Translations under genes and position numbers: made by a program | The notes under the pieces: model-generated | Seen by the model: only the letters and a program-made list of their open reading frames with translations | What the model was told of the DNA's origin: nothing | Database searches by the model: none | Source of the DNA: Unio delphinus | Taxonomy: Eukaryota > Mollusca > Bivalvia > Unionida > Unionidae | Assembly (NCBI GenBank): GCA_029339505.1 | Contig: JAQISU010000097.1 | Location: 2,684,001 to 2,748,000, forward strand | DNA length: 64,000 nt | Direction of reading: 5' to 3' | Shown: one piece after another, positions 46,565-58,130 of the stretch | Numbering within the stretch: position 1 is the stretch's first letter | Layout: each line of letters starts with the position of its first letter

Positions 46565-47815
46565 TGTGTAATACAGAATCGAACAATAGATACAAAACCA
46601 TGATGTAGTGCAAGATACAGAACCATGATGTATAGTAATATACAAACCATGATATAGTGTAATATACAGAACCATCATATAGTGTAAGATACAGAATCTT
46701 AATATAGTGTAAGATACATTACTATGATATAGTGTAATATACAGAACCATGATATAGTGTAAGATACAGAATCATGATATAGTGCAAGATACAAAACCAT
46801 GATATAGTATAATATACAGAACCATGATATAGTGTAAGATACAGAACCATGATATAGTGTAAGATACAGAACCGTAAGATACAGAACCATGATATAGTGT
46901 AAGATACAGAACCATGATATAGTGTAAGATAAAGAACCATGACAGAGTGTAAGATACAGAACCATGATATAGTGTAAGATACAGAACCATGATATAGTGT
47001 AAGATACAGAACCATGATATAGTGTAAGATATAGAACCATGATAGAGTGCAAGATACAGAACCATGATATAGTATAATATACAAAACCATGATATAGTGT
47101 AAGATACAGAACCATGATATAGTGTAAGATACAGAACCATAATAGAGTGCAAGATACAGAACCATGATATAGTGTAAGATACAGAACCATGATAGAGTGC
47201 AAGATACAGAACCATGGTATAGTGTAAGATACACAACCATGATATAGTGTAAGATACAGAACCATGATATAGTGTAAGATACAGAATCATGATATAGTGC
47301 AAGATACAGAACCATGATAGAGTGTAATATACAGAACCATGATATAGTGTAAGATACAGAACCATGATATAGTGTAAGATACAGAACTGTAAGATACAGA
47401 ACCATGATATAGTGTAAGAACCATGATAGAGTGCAAGATACAGAACCATGGTATAGTGTAAGATACATAACCATGATATAGTGTAATATACAGAACCATG
47501 ATATAGTGTAAGATACAGAATCATGATATAGTGCAAGATACAGAACCATGATAGAGTGTAATATACAGAACCATGATATAGTGTAAGATACAGAACCATG
47601 ATATAGTGTAAGATACAGAACCGTAAGATACAGAACCATGATATAGTGTAAGATACAGAACCATGATATAGTGTAAGATACAGAACCATGATACAGTGTA
47701 AGATACAGAACCATGATATAGTGCAAAATACAGAACCATGATATAGTGTAAGATACAGAACCATGATGTAGTGTAAGATACAGAACCATGATGTAGTGTA
47801 AGATACATTATCATG
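46565..47815. repeat. minisatellite, 25-bp unit, about 50 copies
   Basis: Unit acagaaccatgatatagtgt plus aagat, with short 9-14-bp insert units (accgtaagat) at 46871, 47388 and 47622. The blocks at 47281 and 47516 are duplicates about 235 bp apart. The unit has no stop in any minus frame, so three overlapping long minus frames (up to 355 codons) appear; they are artefacts of the repeat. Confidence 0.98.
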
Positions 47816-48284
47816 GTATAGAAGGTAAAAGGCAAAATAAAAAGTATGTGCATCCTATTGCATTAAATTTTAAATTATGGTAGGCAGTTCGCTTTTTTAA
47901 CATACAGCAAAATGATGCAGTTGTCAGCAATGAGCAACAGGAAGAGTTGACTGATTGAACCCATGTCAGTGATATATAAAGGTAAGCACCTTATACCACT
48001 TCAATTGAACATGGTTTAATTACAGGAATTTTCTTTGCAAAAGATTACAGCATATACTTTAGTGGCCTGTTTATAAATAAAATACCCATGTTAATCTGTA
48101 TTTGTTATTTTACATTCTATGTATGATGACAACAAACACAGGAGTTAATGATTCATGGTGAAGCTATTAAAACTGTGATTTTGATAATGTGATTTGATGT
48201 GTAATGCCTCTGTGTGATATTCAAAATAAAATAACAACCACAGGTGCTACTGTTAGAAACCCACTGGTAATTGCACCACAATAA
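47816..48284. other. unassigned sequence, possible decayed SINE
   Basis: At 47940-48010 the minus strand has gaagtggtataaggtgctta and catgggttcaatcagtc, weakly like the SINE-2 head. No gene is seen. Confidence 0.3.
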
Positions 48285-48346
48285 AGGTAAGTAGGTACAT
48301 CCTAATAAAGGTAATTAGGTACATCCTAATAAAGGTAAGTAGGTAC
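48285..48346. repeat. short tandem repeat, 24-bp unit, interrupted by an LTR
   Basis: Units taataaaggtaagtaggtac atcc occur before the LTR and a diverged continuation (ggtacatcacaataaatgta) follows it at 49513. Confidence 0.85.
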
Positions 48347-49512
48347 TGTTACGAAATGCCCGATATGGCATAGAGGATACACTATACTCCTCTAGGCTAT
48401 ATTTTAAGCATTAATTTTATCATATAATGTGTTTGTCGACGTTCTGTATTTCATGAATTATTATTTTTAAGCTCGTTACGCAATATCCGATATGGCGTAG
48501 AGGGTACACCATACTCCTCAACGTGAATTGTCCTATACAGCGAGTTGCACGTGCCGCGCGGATAATTCACGCGAATTACTTTTTTACAAGTACGGCCGAC
48601 TAATATATAAGTACAGTGCAGGGTTTTTTTAAGACACAGTGGACATTAGAGCAGACCTCTAAACGTTACATTTGTCAGATTTTAGAGCCAAAGAGTTGGG
48701 TGAGTTAAATACATTCCTTTTTGGTTTATTGTTTCAGTTGAATATTCAGTTTCGGAATAGCACGTTAGTTTTTATGTATTGCGTAAATTCATTTTATTAT
48801 TTGGGAAACTGTCTATTTTTATATTCAGCTCACCGGTCGTGTGAATAGATGAGTATTCAAGTCCAATGTTGACCAGTGGAATGGAGACGGACAATGAACT
48901 ACTGTCACACCGGAGGGAAGTGAAATGTTAACACTTGCAGTTTTGTTTTGTTGACTACTTTTATGTAAAACACGAATAACGTGTTTGTAGTCAATAGAAC
49001 CCTTCGTTTGCTTTTTGACTATGTAAAACACGAATAGCGTGTTTAGTCAATTGGATAGGATTGTTTGGTTTTTATTGATTATATTTTGTGTGTGTGACAC
49101 AAATAGTATCATTATAGTCACTCAAACCTTGTGATTTGATTTACTGACTATGTTGCGTGGAGTACGAATATTGTATCAATGGTCAATGTCATACTACGCT
49201 ATGGATATATAATACAGTAGTGTATGACTATAGATAGATAATACAGTAGTGTATGACTATAGATATATAATACAGTAGTGTATGACTATGGATAATACAG
49301 TAGTGTATGATTCACATATATATATATATAGTACTATAGTGTATGACTACCGTCGGGTAGTAGATTCATTTGTGTGTGTATTGTGTGCTCATTATATATA
49401 TATACCTATCATGATGATTTGTTTTTATAATATAAGTTTTATTTGAACAAACGTGTTTGTTATTTCTTCAAAACCCAACCTAATCTCAAAGGGTCGGCTC
49501 GACTACGTTACA
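48347..49512. mobile_element. solo LTR of an LTR retrotransposon, 1166 bp
   Basis: Begins tgttacgaaatgcccgatat and ends gactacgttaca (TG...CA). A 5-bp direct repeat ggtac lies on both sides (48342-48346 and 49513-49517), as expected for Gypsy- or BEL-type integration. A TATA-like tatataag at 48604 and internal diverged repeats (aaaacacgaata.cgtgttt at about 48967-49040) are present. No gag or pol sequence adjoins, so recombination between two LTRs probably left this one. Because the flank is itself repetitive, the 5-bp duplication is suggestive rather than decisive. Confidence 0.78.
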
Positions 49513-49610
49513 GGTACATCACAATAAATGTAATTAGAACACCATAATTACATAACAGTTTACAACATATCTTCTGTGTAATCAACTACTTTTAGTGTAC
49601 ACTTCAGGAC

Positions 49611-49612
<2 letters not shown>

Positions 49613-49695
<83 letters not shown>
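49613..49695. repeat. (AAT)n microsatellite forming a LINE tail
   Basis: A run of ataata triplets lies directly against the 3' end of the minus-strand LINE fragment. Confidence 0.95.
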
Positions 49696-49696
49696 A

Positions 49697-50215
49697 CATG
49701 CAGTAATGAGAATTTTGTATAGCGCCTAATCTTTAGAAGCTCTAAGCGCTTTACAACAAATATAATCTATAATGACATGACTACAAAAAGCAAAACTACA
49801 AAACAAACACCATGAAATTAGAAAACAAACAATCCTGAAAATATTTAAAATGGGAAACATTATTAGGTCTTTAGGTTTGGTCTTGCAGTTTAAAAAGGTG
49901 TGTTTTAAGAGCACTCTTGAAAGGGATCAGTGTTTCTTTTTGTTTAATTTCAATGGACAATTCATTCCACGTTGCTGGGCCCTGGTATGCAAAAGAACAT
50001 TGTCCATAGGACTTCGTTTTCAAAGTGGAAATAATGAGTATAAGATCGAGTGTCAGAAGAGGAGCATAATTATCTTGCTGGTGTGTACACATGGGTAAGG
50101 CCAGATAGGTATGTTGGACTGGAGTCAATCAGTGAAATGTAGCACAGAGAACAAATTTTCTGTTTGATTCTGGATCAAATGGATAGCCAGTGTAGGGTGT
50201 AATGGTTAGGTTGCT
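49697..50215 (-). pseudogene. 3' end of a non-LTR retrotransposon (RT C-terminal tail plus 3' UTR)
   Basis: On minus, the block KSYGQCSFAYQGPATWNELS then FKSALKTHLFKLQ matches the conserved C-terminus of many LINE reverse transcriptases (pattern RSF...P..WN.LP...R....FK..LKT.LF). Upstream (about 50195-49990), in another frame and with two stops, HWLSI and IKQKICSLCYISLIDSSPTY plus TPAR match the preceding conserved region. The 3' UTR carries gtaaagcgcttagagcttct then ggcgctatacaaaat, a common LINE 3' motif, and ends in the triplet tail. Frameshift and stops show it is dead. Confidence 0.85.
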
Positions 50216-50598
50216 TCCCTTTTGGGGGTGGGGTGCTACCAATTTATTTAAATTAATATAAAATACACACCCTGGCTTGTTTTTGTCAGAAATTGAAGTA
50301 GTGATAGAGAGATGCAAAGATCTGAGCCCCCAGTCAGTGGTGCTGACAGTTAAATGAATGAATATACAAAATGAAATTTAAAAATTAACAACAATTTAAT
50401 ATAATTCAAACAGTAATCTCTCAAATACAATTCACCTAATATCATTTCCCTTCACCAAGTGATGGCCTAGTTCATCCTTGGAATTAGTGTGTGAAATTTT
50501 TCCTTCTGTTCTGAGTCCTACTCATCTGTATGTTATTCTCTTTTCCTTTGTCTTCCTCTGTTATCCTTTATACTTTTCCCTCTGTCCTTCCTTCTCTC
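50216..50598. other. unassigned sequence, pyrimidine-rich to the right
   Basis: No supported gene. Confidence 0.45.
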
Positions 50599-50800
50599 TT
50601 TTGTCTCCCAGAGACTCGGGCCACAGCTGGGTAAATTCCCTCTGGTCCCTCAAACTTCCTTCTATTTTCCTTTTGTCTCCCAGAGACTCGGACCACAGCT
50701 GGGGTAAATCCCTATGATCCCTAAAACGTCTTCCCTATGTCTCCCTGAGACTCGGACCCAATCACAGAGTAATTCCTTCTGGTCCCTAAAAGCTTCTGTT
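50599..50800. repeat. tandem repeat, about 70-bp unit, 3 copies
   Basis: Each unit begins with tgtctcccagagactcggac and contains ctggtccct; pyrimidine-rich and unusually GC-balanced. Confidence 0.88.
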
Positions 50801-51289
50801 TCTAAGCTTTCTGATTATTCATTGAATAAATCCGCCATTCTGAATGGTCGTGGAGTAGGTTATTTGCATTGTCCCGCCAAACATTCGACATTCAATAGCA
50901 ATAACATACTGGTCACAATTACAGCGTGTGATGTATGTATGATCTGCAAACTAATCTGATCTACTGTGTAGAACAACAAAGCAACAAAGATCCTATAGAG
51001 TATCAGTTTTGTTGGCTGATGGGTTGCGACAGTTACACGCCACATAATTTATAGCATAAGTCTAAGGAAAAAATTTGTCTTGAATTAGACCATGTCCTTC
51101 TAAGTGAACAGATCAAATTCTACATGTACAATCCAATTCCACAGCATAATTAAGTAGCTGGTATTGATAACTGTGTTAAATCCCACTTAAAAAAGGTAAT
51201 TTGCTGTGAATAGAAGAACTGACACATCATTTACGGTCTTACTCTTTATGCATTTAAGAAGTCCAAAGATCAATGGTCAATTTAAGTAG
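50801..51289. other. unassigned sequence
   Basis: May contain decayed downstream parts of the DIRS-like element (recombinase region), but I cannot recognise them. Confidence 0.35.
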
Positions 51290-52690
51290 AGTCTCTAGAA
51301 GTCATTTTGAAAGTTACTTACCTAAATGTGAACCTTGACCATTGGGGTCACAGGGAGGATACCAGATGAGCTGAGAAGTGGAGATCCTGCCTAATTGGTA
51401 GAGCACATGCAGAATTATCTGGAAAGGTGGAAAGTCATAAGATTCCATTTCAGACAGACAGGCATTCTGATCTGGTAGTGGAGAGATATTAAAAGGAAAG
51501 ATTGTTGTTCAGTCTCATTGTTTATAAGTTAACCAAGGCTTTCCCCCACTGATGGAATGGGGGAAAATGGTGGAGAGACCAGTCATCAAGTACCACAGAT
51601 TGTCCATCAGGATATTCTTCTTGCTGAGAATATGATCATTAAAGGGGGATCCCAACTTCCATTAAAAAAAAAACATTGCATGTATGCCTCACTGATGCCT
51701 GAGGTTCACTGCTATTGACATGTTCTATGAGGTGACCATAACACTAATACACCTAAAGAGGTCAACAAATGCCTGTAGGGCCAGGAATAATGCCAACATT
51801 CCAAGTTGTTTATTTATGAAATGTAGCTTCCTTCTGAGAACAAAATCACTGAAGAACCAGCCACAAAGACTCCAGGTGATCACCTGCATCTGGTGTGTCA
51901 TTGTACAAAAAGTGGGGTTCGAGGTTAGGGTGGGGATGAGGGGGTGAATTGGGACTTGGGTCAGAAAGCTGACCTTATTTAGCCACAAGTGTAACTTGTG
52001 AATATCAGATCCCAGGGTCCAAGCTCAGATAGTGTTCACAGGAAGCAGAAAATGAAGCAGCTGTCTGCACAGTCTCCCTTGGAGAATTTTGTTTGCAGCC
52101 AAGTTCAGACTTCCCTGGAAAGAAAGGTCAAGGCAAGAAAAAAAAATGAGGTCTTGGGCAGAAGAACCTAAGGGACAGAATTAAGTCAACCCTGTCTGGA
52201 GGAACACACCCCATCCATATGCTCTGGCGACAAAAATCATCCCCACTTATACAAAGTCCTGAAAAGATATCAGACTTCTTTTCACTTGGGGGTCTGAGTT
52301 ACTGTTGACCAACAGGGCAGGGCATTCAGAAGAATGTCTCTGAGGACACAGTCATCACAGTACTGTTGGATGAGGATCTCTAAAGACCTTGAGTGGACTG
52401 CACTACCATCACCACCCTAGTAAAGGCTTTTGGGATAGAGATGAGGCAGAGAGAAGAGTTTAAGACTGGTGATATTCTCTGTGTGGCAGCAAGATGGGGG
52501 ACATGAAGGTAAACATTTTGAAGATTGAAGATCATCAAGCGGTAGGGCCATCAATGAATGAAGCAACAGTCTCCATCTTGATTTAAGCAATCTTCTCAAA
52601 GAAATTTACTTAAGATAAAATGGTCATAAGCCAAAACTCCTCCATGTTTTTGACACCAGAGAGAGAGATCCGGGTATACAAAAAAACTAA
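51290..52690 (-). pseudogene. DIRS-like retrotransposon, decayed RT-RNase H region
   Basis: Reading minus from 52690 through several frameshifts and stops gives, in order: an F-x-MET-like segment (IKMETVASFID, 52583-52551); LQNVYLHVPH (about 52520-52491); PKAFTRVVMVVVQ (52430 on), as in the RT block before the catalytic site; QQYCDDC (52368-52347) at the Y-x-DD position; FQDFV*VGMIF (about 52265-52230); then the RNase H-like stretch LHFINKQLGMLALFLALQAF (51725-51900) ending VMVTS at the SDN-equivalent site; finally SPLPDQNA (51484-51461) and YDFPPF (51439-51422), characteristic of the region after RNase H in DIRS-type elements. No intact frame remains. The upstream gag and downstream tyrosine recombinase were not found. 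A Ty3-like origin is less likely because of the last two motifs. Confidence 0.72.
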
Positions 52691-52854
52691 GTCTGATAAT
52701 TTTCCTCCTTCTTAACTAAGTACTCCCCCTAAAAGGTGTACCTCTTTCCTAAATTGTCCCAGTCTGAACTGGTCACAGAAACTGAGGGTCTATGATGGGG
52801 AAGGATATTAATGGAAACAAAGTAAGTAACCATGCTTTAAGATAGAATTGGGCA

Positions 52855-52858
<4 letters not shown>

Positions 52859-52919
<61 letters not shown>
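52859..52919. repeat. (TA)n microsatellite, about 61 bp
   Basis: Uninterrupted TA dinucleotides. Confidence 0.99.
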
Positions 52920-52920
<1 letters not shown>

Positions 52921-53461
52921 TACCCCATCCTTCTCCCAAGTAATTTGGAGCCATATAAAATCAGAATGTTTCCTACACCAGTAATGTTACAAAAACTGTT
53001 TCCTACACCAGTAATATTATATTATATAAGGTTGCATAATATGACAGTGCTTTGTTTTATACAAGGGACTACTTTTCATGGATGCATAACCATAAAGGTG
53101 AGGACCCAAGAAAAGTGATCTCCTTGTGGATATAATGTGATCTTCATGGATACAATGTGGTCTCTACGGATATGTGATTTCTATGATTCTATGTATATGT
53201 GATCTCTATGGATATAATGTGATCTCTATGGATACAATGTATAATCACTCATTCTGTACTTTGAGAAAGTGATTTCTCATTATTCAGATTGTCTCTCATA
53301 GCATTGGGTCTTTCAAGACATGTTTTACTGTATATGGCCTGTATTGTGCTGATACATTGTAAAGCTGCCTATCTATCTACCTACCTATCCATTCATCCAC
53401 CTACTTTAACCAACAATGTTTATTTTTAAAAACCTCTAAGCAGTATCTTTTAAGTGATGCC
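52920..53461. other. small repeats and a MITE fragment
   Basis: At about 53122-53255 there is a degenerate 19-bp repeat (ctctatggatataatgtgat). At about 53285-53331 gtctttcaagacatgtttta followed by ctgta matches the right end of the 175-bp MITE at 17.1-17.3 kb. Tetranucleotide-like ctatctatctacctacctat lies near 53372. Confidence 0.7.
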
Positions 53462-54030
53462 AATTTTCATGACAGATGGTACAAAGGGTGTAAAGATCCC
53501 TTTTCTTGCTTATGTGCAGCTATAATTAATTAGACAGGGGACACAACCTACAAATTTTCATAATGATAGATGGTACAAAGTGGATAACAAGATCCCTTTT
53601 CTTGCTTAAGTGCAGCTATAATCAATTAGACAGGGGACACAACCTACCAATTTTCACAATGATAGATGGTACAAAGCAGATAACAAGATCCCTTTTCTTG
53701 CTTAGGTGCAGCCATAATTAATTAGACAGGGGACACAACCTACCAATTTTCATAATGACAGATGGTACAAAGCGGATAACAAGATCCCTTTTCTTGCTAA
53801 TGTGCAGCCATAATTAATTAGACAGGGGACACAACCTACAAATTTTCATGACAGATGGAACAAAACGGATAACAAGATCCCTTTTCTTGCTTATGTGCAG
53901 CTATAATTAATTACACAAGGGACACAACCTACAAATTTTCATAATGACAGATGGTACAAAGTGGATAACAAGATCCCTTTTCTTGCTAATGTGCAGCCAT
54001 AATTAATTAGACAGGGGACACAACCTAGCC
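53462..54030. repeat. minisatellite, about 96-bp unit, 6 copies
   Basis: Unit aattttcataatgacagatg plus gtacaaagtggataacaaga plus tcccttttcttgcttatgtg plus cagctataattaattagaca plus ggggacacaacctac; small indels only. Confidence 0.97.
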
Positions 54031-54515
54031 TAATACTGTCTCTCCTATTGCGTCAATAATATTATATCTCTATGTCATCATCTTGGAATGAACTTTATTA
54101 TTTGGCTAGCAAGAAAATTAGAATTGTACATGTTACTGTCAACAAAATGATCCTGCCCAAAACAATACCGGTATCTGTATAGTTAAAATAGGTTCTTGCT
54201 GCAGGTCTGTATATAACTTGTAGCATCTAACCCAATACCTGACAGGTATGATATATTTATAGTCTTCTAATCACCTGGAAGTAAGTGACAAGGCTGTATG
54301 CATATTACGTTGTCATGGTACCACTGGTAGTCTTATATAATTAATTTACTCATAAAATAAAAACAAGATGCGGAGAAACCAATGACGGTTTAATTTTCTA
54401 AATGAAAAAAAAAAGAAAGAATGTCGAGCTGAAATTTAAAATATAAACAAGACCTCTGATGGGATTTGAACTTTGTAACTCTAAGACAAATTTATGTATA
54501 TTTACTATATTCGAT
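54031..54515. other. unassigned sequence
   Basis: No supported gene. Near 54455-54485 the phrase gatgggatttgaactttgta is faintly like an inverted box B. Confidence 0.4.
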
Positions 54516-54523
54516 GAGTTTAC

Positions 54524-54993
54524 TAGGGCATAACCGACTTTTGATCCGGAAATCGGATTCCACCAGATAGTATGAACTTCCGATTAATCGGAGTCGGACA
54601 AGGCAGGAACGACCGATTCGGATAATAAAAATAATAAGGTTGAATTTCTATAGCACCGTGTCTAACACTGCGTGTCATTCGATAGTGCGCTAATAAAGTT
54701 AAATAAGAAGTCAGAAAAGTCCAATATGGTCAACACAACCACGCTGTGAGACAATCTATTTGAACCGACGGGTGAAAACCGGAAATGAAGCCGGATATGG
54801 TAAAGTACTAAGTAACATGCTAGACACGGTAAAACCAGATACCAGAAACCCGGAAACGGAAGATGAAATGATTTAGAAAAAAATACGGATTTAGCATTTC
54901 TGATTAATCGAATCGTATCCGGAATCGGAAAAATTTCATGCCCAAAATCCGGAATCGGAAATCGGTAGAAAAATGCTAATCGGTTATGCCCTA
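54524..54993. mobile_element. hAT MITE family X, copy 2 (470 bp) with perfect 8-bp target duplication
   Basis: Ends tagggcataaccga and tcggttatgcccta are perfect inverted repeats. The 8-bp direct repeat gagtttac flanks the element (54516-54523 and 54994-55001). Nearly the whole interior matches copy 1 at 29838-30300, with scattered substitutions and small indels (for example an extra ccagaaac block near 54845). No coding frame. Confidence 0.96.
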
Positions 54994-55018
54994 GAGTTTA
55001 CCCAATTTTTGGTTATGA

Positions 55019-55232
55019 TATTGCGACTTTTAACACAATTTGTTCAGCACATTGGAGGAGATACAGCCAGTATATTTGGTAAAGAAACATTTTGAGATGA
55101 AGAACAATATATGCATGGAAAGCTAATGGCAGGCTTTGTCACCACACTAGACTGAAACTAATGTGGACAGAGGTGATATATGAGTAGTCTGTACAGGAGA
55201 ACACCTCATATCACTTGGCAACCCCAGGGGGT
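55019..55232 (-). mobile_element. SINE-2, very degenerate copy
   Basis: Order of landmarks is kept: tttgttcagcaca, ggaggagatacagccagtat, gcatggaaagctaatggcag, gtggacagaggtgata, catatcacttggcaacccca. Identity is low. Confidence 0.7.
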
Positions 55233-56130
55233 TTCTCTCAGAACACTTAGCAAACCCTTTCATATTTTTTTTTTTTGATTATCTGCAGCAAGATTATACC
55301 CAACTGCTTTCTATGGCAAAGAACATAATTTCAGGAAAACAGCTATAAAAATGAAAACTGACCATAATTACATGGTTTATTTCAAAACAAATTAATGCTG
55401 CCATCTTTTTGGGGAGGTATAGAAAATGTAGAAACAATGTCAGGCTCTTTTCTGAGGATAAATTACTGCAGGAATTACACTAAGCTCAACAAAGTTATGA
55501 AAACATATCCAAAATTTTCCGTTTAGAACTGACCATACAAATTTACACAAAAATATGTAATTTTAAATTGTCTTCTCTTAAGTCTCTTCAATTTTGGAGT
55601 TAAAAAACAAAATTTGCATTTAAGTTCAGTATTGTCATTTCCTTCCCCCATCAACATTTTTATTTATAAATGTTAACATGGTCATGGGGGGGGGGGGGGG
55701 GCTTTTATGATAAAGAACAGCAGCAAACAGGCAACATAACATCACAGATATTTTCTGAATGAAAGGGCAACCTAGCATGGTTCTGCCTGACTGCTCTAAG
55801 CTGGAATCCTAGTGTTTACCAGAATATAGGTTCTGTGGATGGCTTAATTATGGTTAGTTAAGTCAACAACTGGATAACAACAGACTGGGATTCCATTTTT
55901 TCTGCCATAAACTCAAATACTTCACAGTCAGTTTGAAACCAATTAACTCTGTTACTTCTAGCCTAGTACATAAATAATTGTATTGTAGCAGCTGAAGAAA
56001 CCAACTCCAAGTGACTGCAGCCACATTATAATAACTTTGTAAAAATTTAATCAAAATGAGCTTTTTGGACTAAGCTGTAGTTCTTATAACAAACTGTCAG
56101 CTTAAAGGTAAACTTTTTTTAAAAGAAGAA
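55233..56130. other. unassigned AT-rich sequence
   Basis: Contains a G run near 55686-55701. No supported gene or repeat. Confidence 0.5.
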
Positions 56131-56143
56131 TCTAAGCCATGTA

Positions 56144-56222
56144 TTGCCCTGGTGGCAGAGTTGTTAGAGTGTTCGCTGCGATTTTTTTAAGCTACATTAA
56201 AAATCCTAATCACAGGCACATA
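56144..56222 (+). mobile_element. 79-bp mini-SINE (SINE-1 head joined to SINE-1 tail)
   Basis: It begins ttgccctggtggcagagttg, a box A-like SINE-1 head, and jumps within about 40 bp to the SINE-1 3' end aagctacattaaaaatccta with a short cacaggcaca tail. The central body and box B are absent. A perfect 13-bp direct repeat tctaagccatgta lies on both sides (56131-56143 and 56223-56235). Confidence 0.88.
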
Positions 56223-56235
56223 TCTAAGCCATGTA

Positions 56236-56829
56236 CAAATCTTCTGGCAATTTTTTGGAGAACTGTAGTGTAAATCACCCAAATAACGCAAATAAACCAT
56301 ATTTCATGAAAGTTGATGGTCAACTATCAAAGCAAAAAAAAAAAGAATAGGCCCAGTAAGCCATAAAAATAGCACAGCCACAATTCAAAATGTCACAAGG
56401 TCTTACTTGTCGAAAAATGAGTATATTTTTTAACTGAAACTTTAGAGTGAAAGTTCCTCTCTAAAAGGAGAAATATTCTGAATTTAGGATTGTAATGATG
56501 AGGAAACTAATATAGAATATCAAAGTAAGAAATTTTTTTAAAATTTAATTGATTGATTTTTCATTTTTTTTGTAAATCCCAAAAATGCATGTTCTTAACT
56601 AGACCTAAAAAATGTGTTCTATTTTAATTGTAAAGCTTATGTGACTATACTTGTTAACTCTGGGTAGAACTTTTATGTGTAACAATATTCATAGTTTTAC
56701 TCACCCTTTCAATTTCAAAACACTACAAATAATATACCAAAATTAAGGAATAAAGCAATGTATCTACATCAAAGAACTTATTGGACTTGAAAGCATAAAG
56801 TAGAGTTCAACATTATGTTCCTCAAGTTA
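56236..56829. other. unassigned AT-rich sequence
   Basis: No supported feature. Confidence 0.5.
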
Positions 56830-57455
56830 TGGCAACAGTTTCTCCAGTCCCCAGGTGTGTTACTAAAGTAGATGACAGGTTTACTGGACCCTCTGTGCAT
56901 CCCTGAAGTAGGTGACAATTTGACCAGCCCTTCTGTGTGACACTCAAGTTGGTGACAGTTTGTCCAGCCCCTCTGTGTGACCCTCAAGTTGGTGACAATT
57001 TGTTTAGCTCCTCCATATGTCCCTCAAGTATGTGACAAACTTGACCAGCCCCTTTGTGTGTTCCTCAAGTAGGTGACTGTTTGTTTGTCTGCCTGTGTTC
57101 AAGGAGACGACAGTTTGTCTAGCCTGTCTGTGTTCCTCAAATAAGTGACAGTTTGTCTAGCCTGTCTGCGTTCCCCAAGGAGGTAAGTTTGTCCAGTTCA
57201 TCTGTTCTTCTAAAACAAATGCAGCTTATACATCCAATATGTGAGTCCCTCGTTCAGTCCCTTTGTGTTCCCCAAATAGATGACCATTTTGAAATCACTC
57301 TGTGTCCCTCAAGTAGACGGCAGCTTGTCCAGCCCCTATGTGTGTTGCCTAAGTCGACGACAGGTTTTGCAGCCTCTCTGTGTCCCTCAATGTGGTGTAT
57401 TCCTCAAGTAGGTGACAGTTTGTCCAGCTTCTTATGTGTTCCTCAATGAGGTAAC
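56830..57455. repeat. degenerate minisatellite, about 40-bp unit, about 15 copies
   Basis: Unit gtccagcccctctgtgtgac plus cctcaagttggtgacaattt with many substitutions; noticeably more GC than its flanks. Confidence 0.93.
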
Positions 57456-57782
57456 ACCTAGTCAGGTAAATGTAACATGCTGAGGATTACAACACCTTGG
57501 CAAACCAGGTGTCATGTTCATAACAAGTTAATAAGACTGATCAAATAAGACAAGGCTTTCCTGTTTAGAATGCCAGACAGTAGTTTTAACAAAAGAATGT
57601 TATCTATGCCTGTGGGAAAAGATTCAAATACAAAGACCAAACTGCACATAATTTCTTACTATGTCAATCTAAGATTTCAGTGAGAGACTTTCCAGGTAAA
57701 AGCACTACTGAGTAAAATACAAATCCCAATAAAATCCTAAAGGGATTTAAAATATTGCAGTCATAAGGCCAATATAGAAAAT

Positions 57783-57786
<4 letters not shown>

Positions 57787-57829
<43 letters not shown>

Positions 57830-57853
57830 GTATATATATATATATATATATAT
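57787..57853. repeat. compound microsatellite (TG)n(TATG)n(TA)n
   Basis: TG run to about 57817, then TATG steps, then TA from about 57830 to 57853. Confidence 0.98.
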
Positions 57854-58072
57854 TACACAAATTTTCATCTTTGTTTAATGCGCAAAATAAAAAAGCATCT
57901 ACTGCATAAAATGAATGACATTCTATACCCATAACAGCCCAAAAATTATGTGAACATTTTAACAGTTAAAAAACTCTATTATATGTCTGTAATCTTACCT
58001 GTCTATACAATGAAACAAAATCTGAGATTAATACTATCAGATCCAAGTTTAAAACCAAAATATTTTTTCCAG
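57854..58072. other. unassigned spacer
   Basis: No supported feature. Confidence 0.4.
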
Positions 58073-58130
58073 CCTGAGTAATGACAATGCTTCCACATGT
58101 GATGAACCCATTCCAAGATCCTGGATAAAG
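58073..58130 (+). CDS. candidate 58-nt internal exon (unproven)
   Basis: A good acceptor (tattttttccag, AG at 58071-58072) and a donor (ataaag then gtaaaa at 58131) bracket 58 nt. Only one frame is open; it starts with one base of a split codon and reads LSNDNASTCDEPIPRSWIK. Composition is protein-like. A 19-codon stretch is short, so this could be chance. Confidence 0.28.

Noticed and set aside
46722..47789. 355-codon minus-strand frame of repeated SWFCILHYIMVLYLTLYHG
   Set aside because: It is the translation of a 25-bp tandem unit that has no stop in any minus frame; three overlapping frames exist for the same reason.
51390..51440. tRNA-like box A (taattggtagagca) suggesting a plus-strand SINE
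   Set aside because: The same bases, read on minus, fit the DIRS-like coding remnant in register with neighbouring motifs (YDFPPF, SPLPDQNA), and box B is poor.
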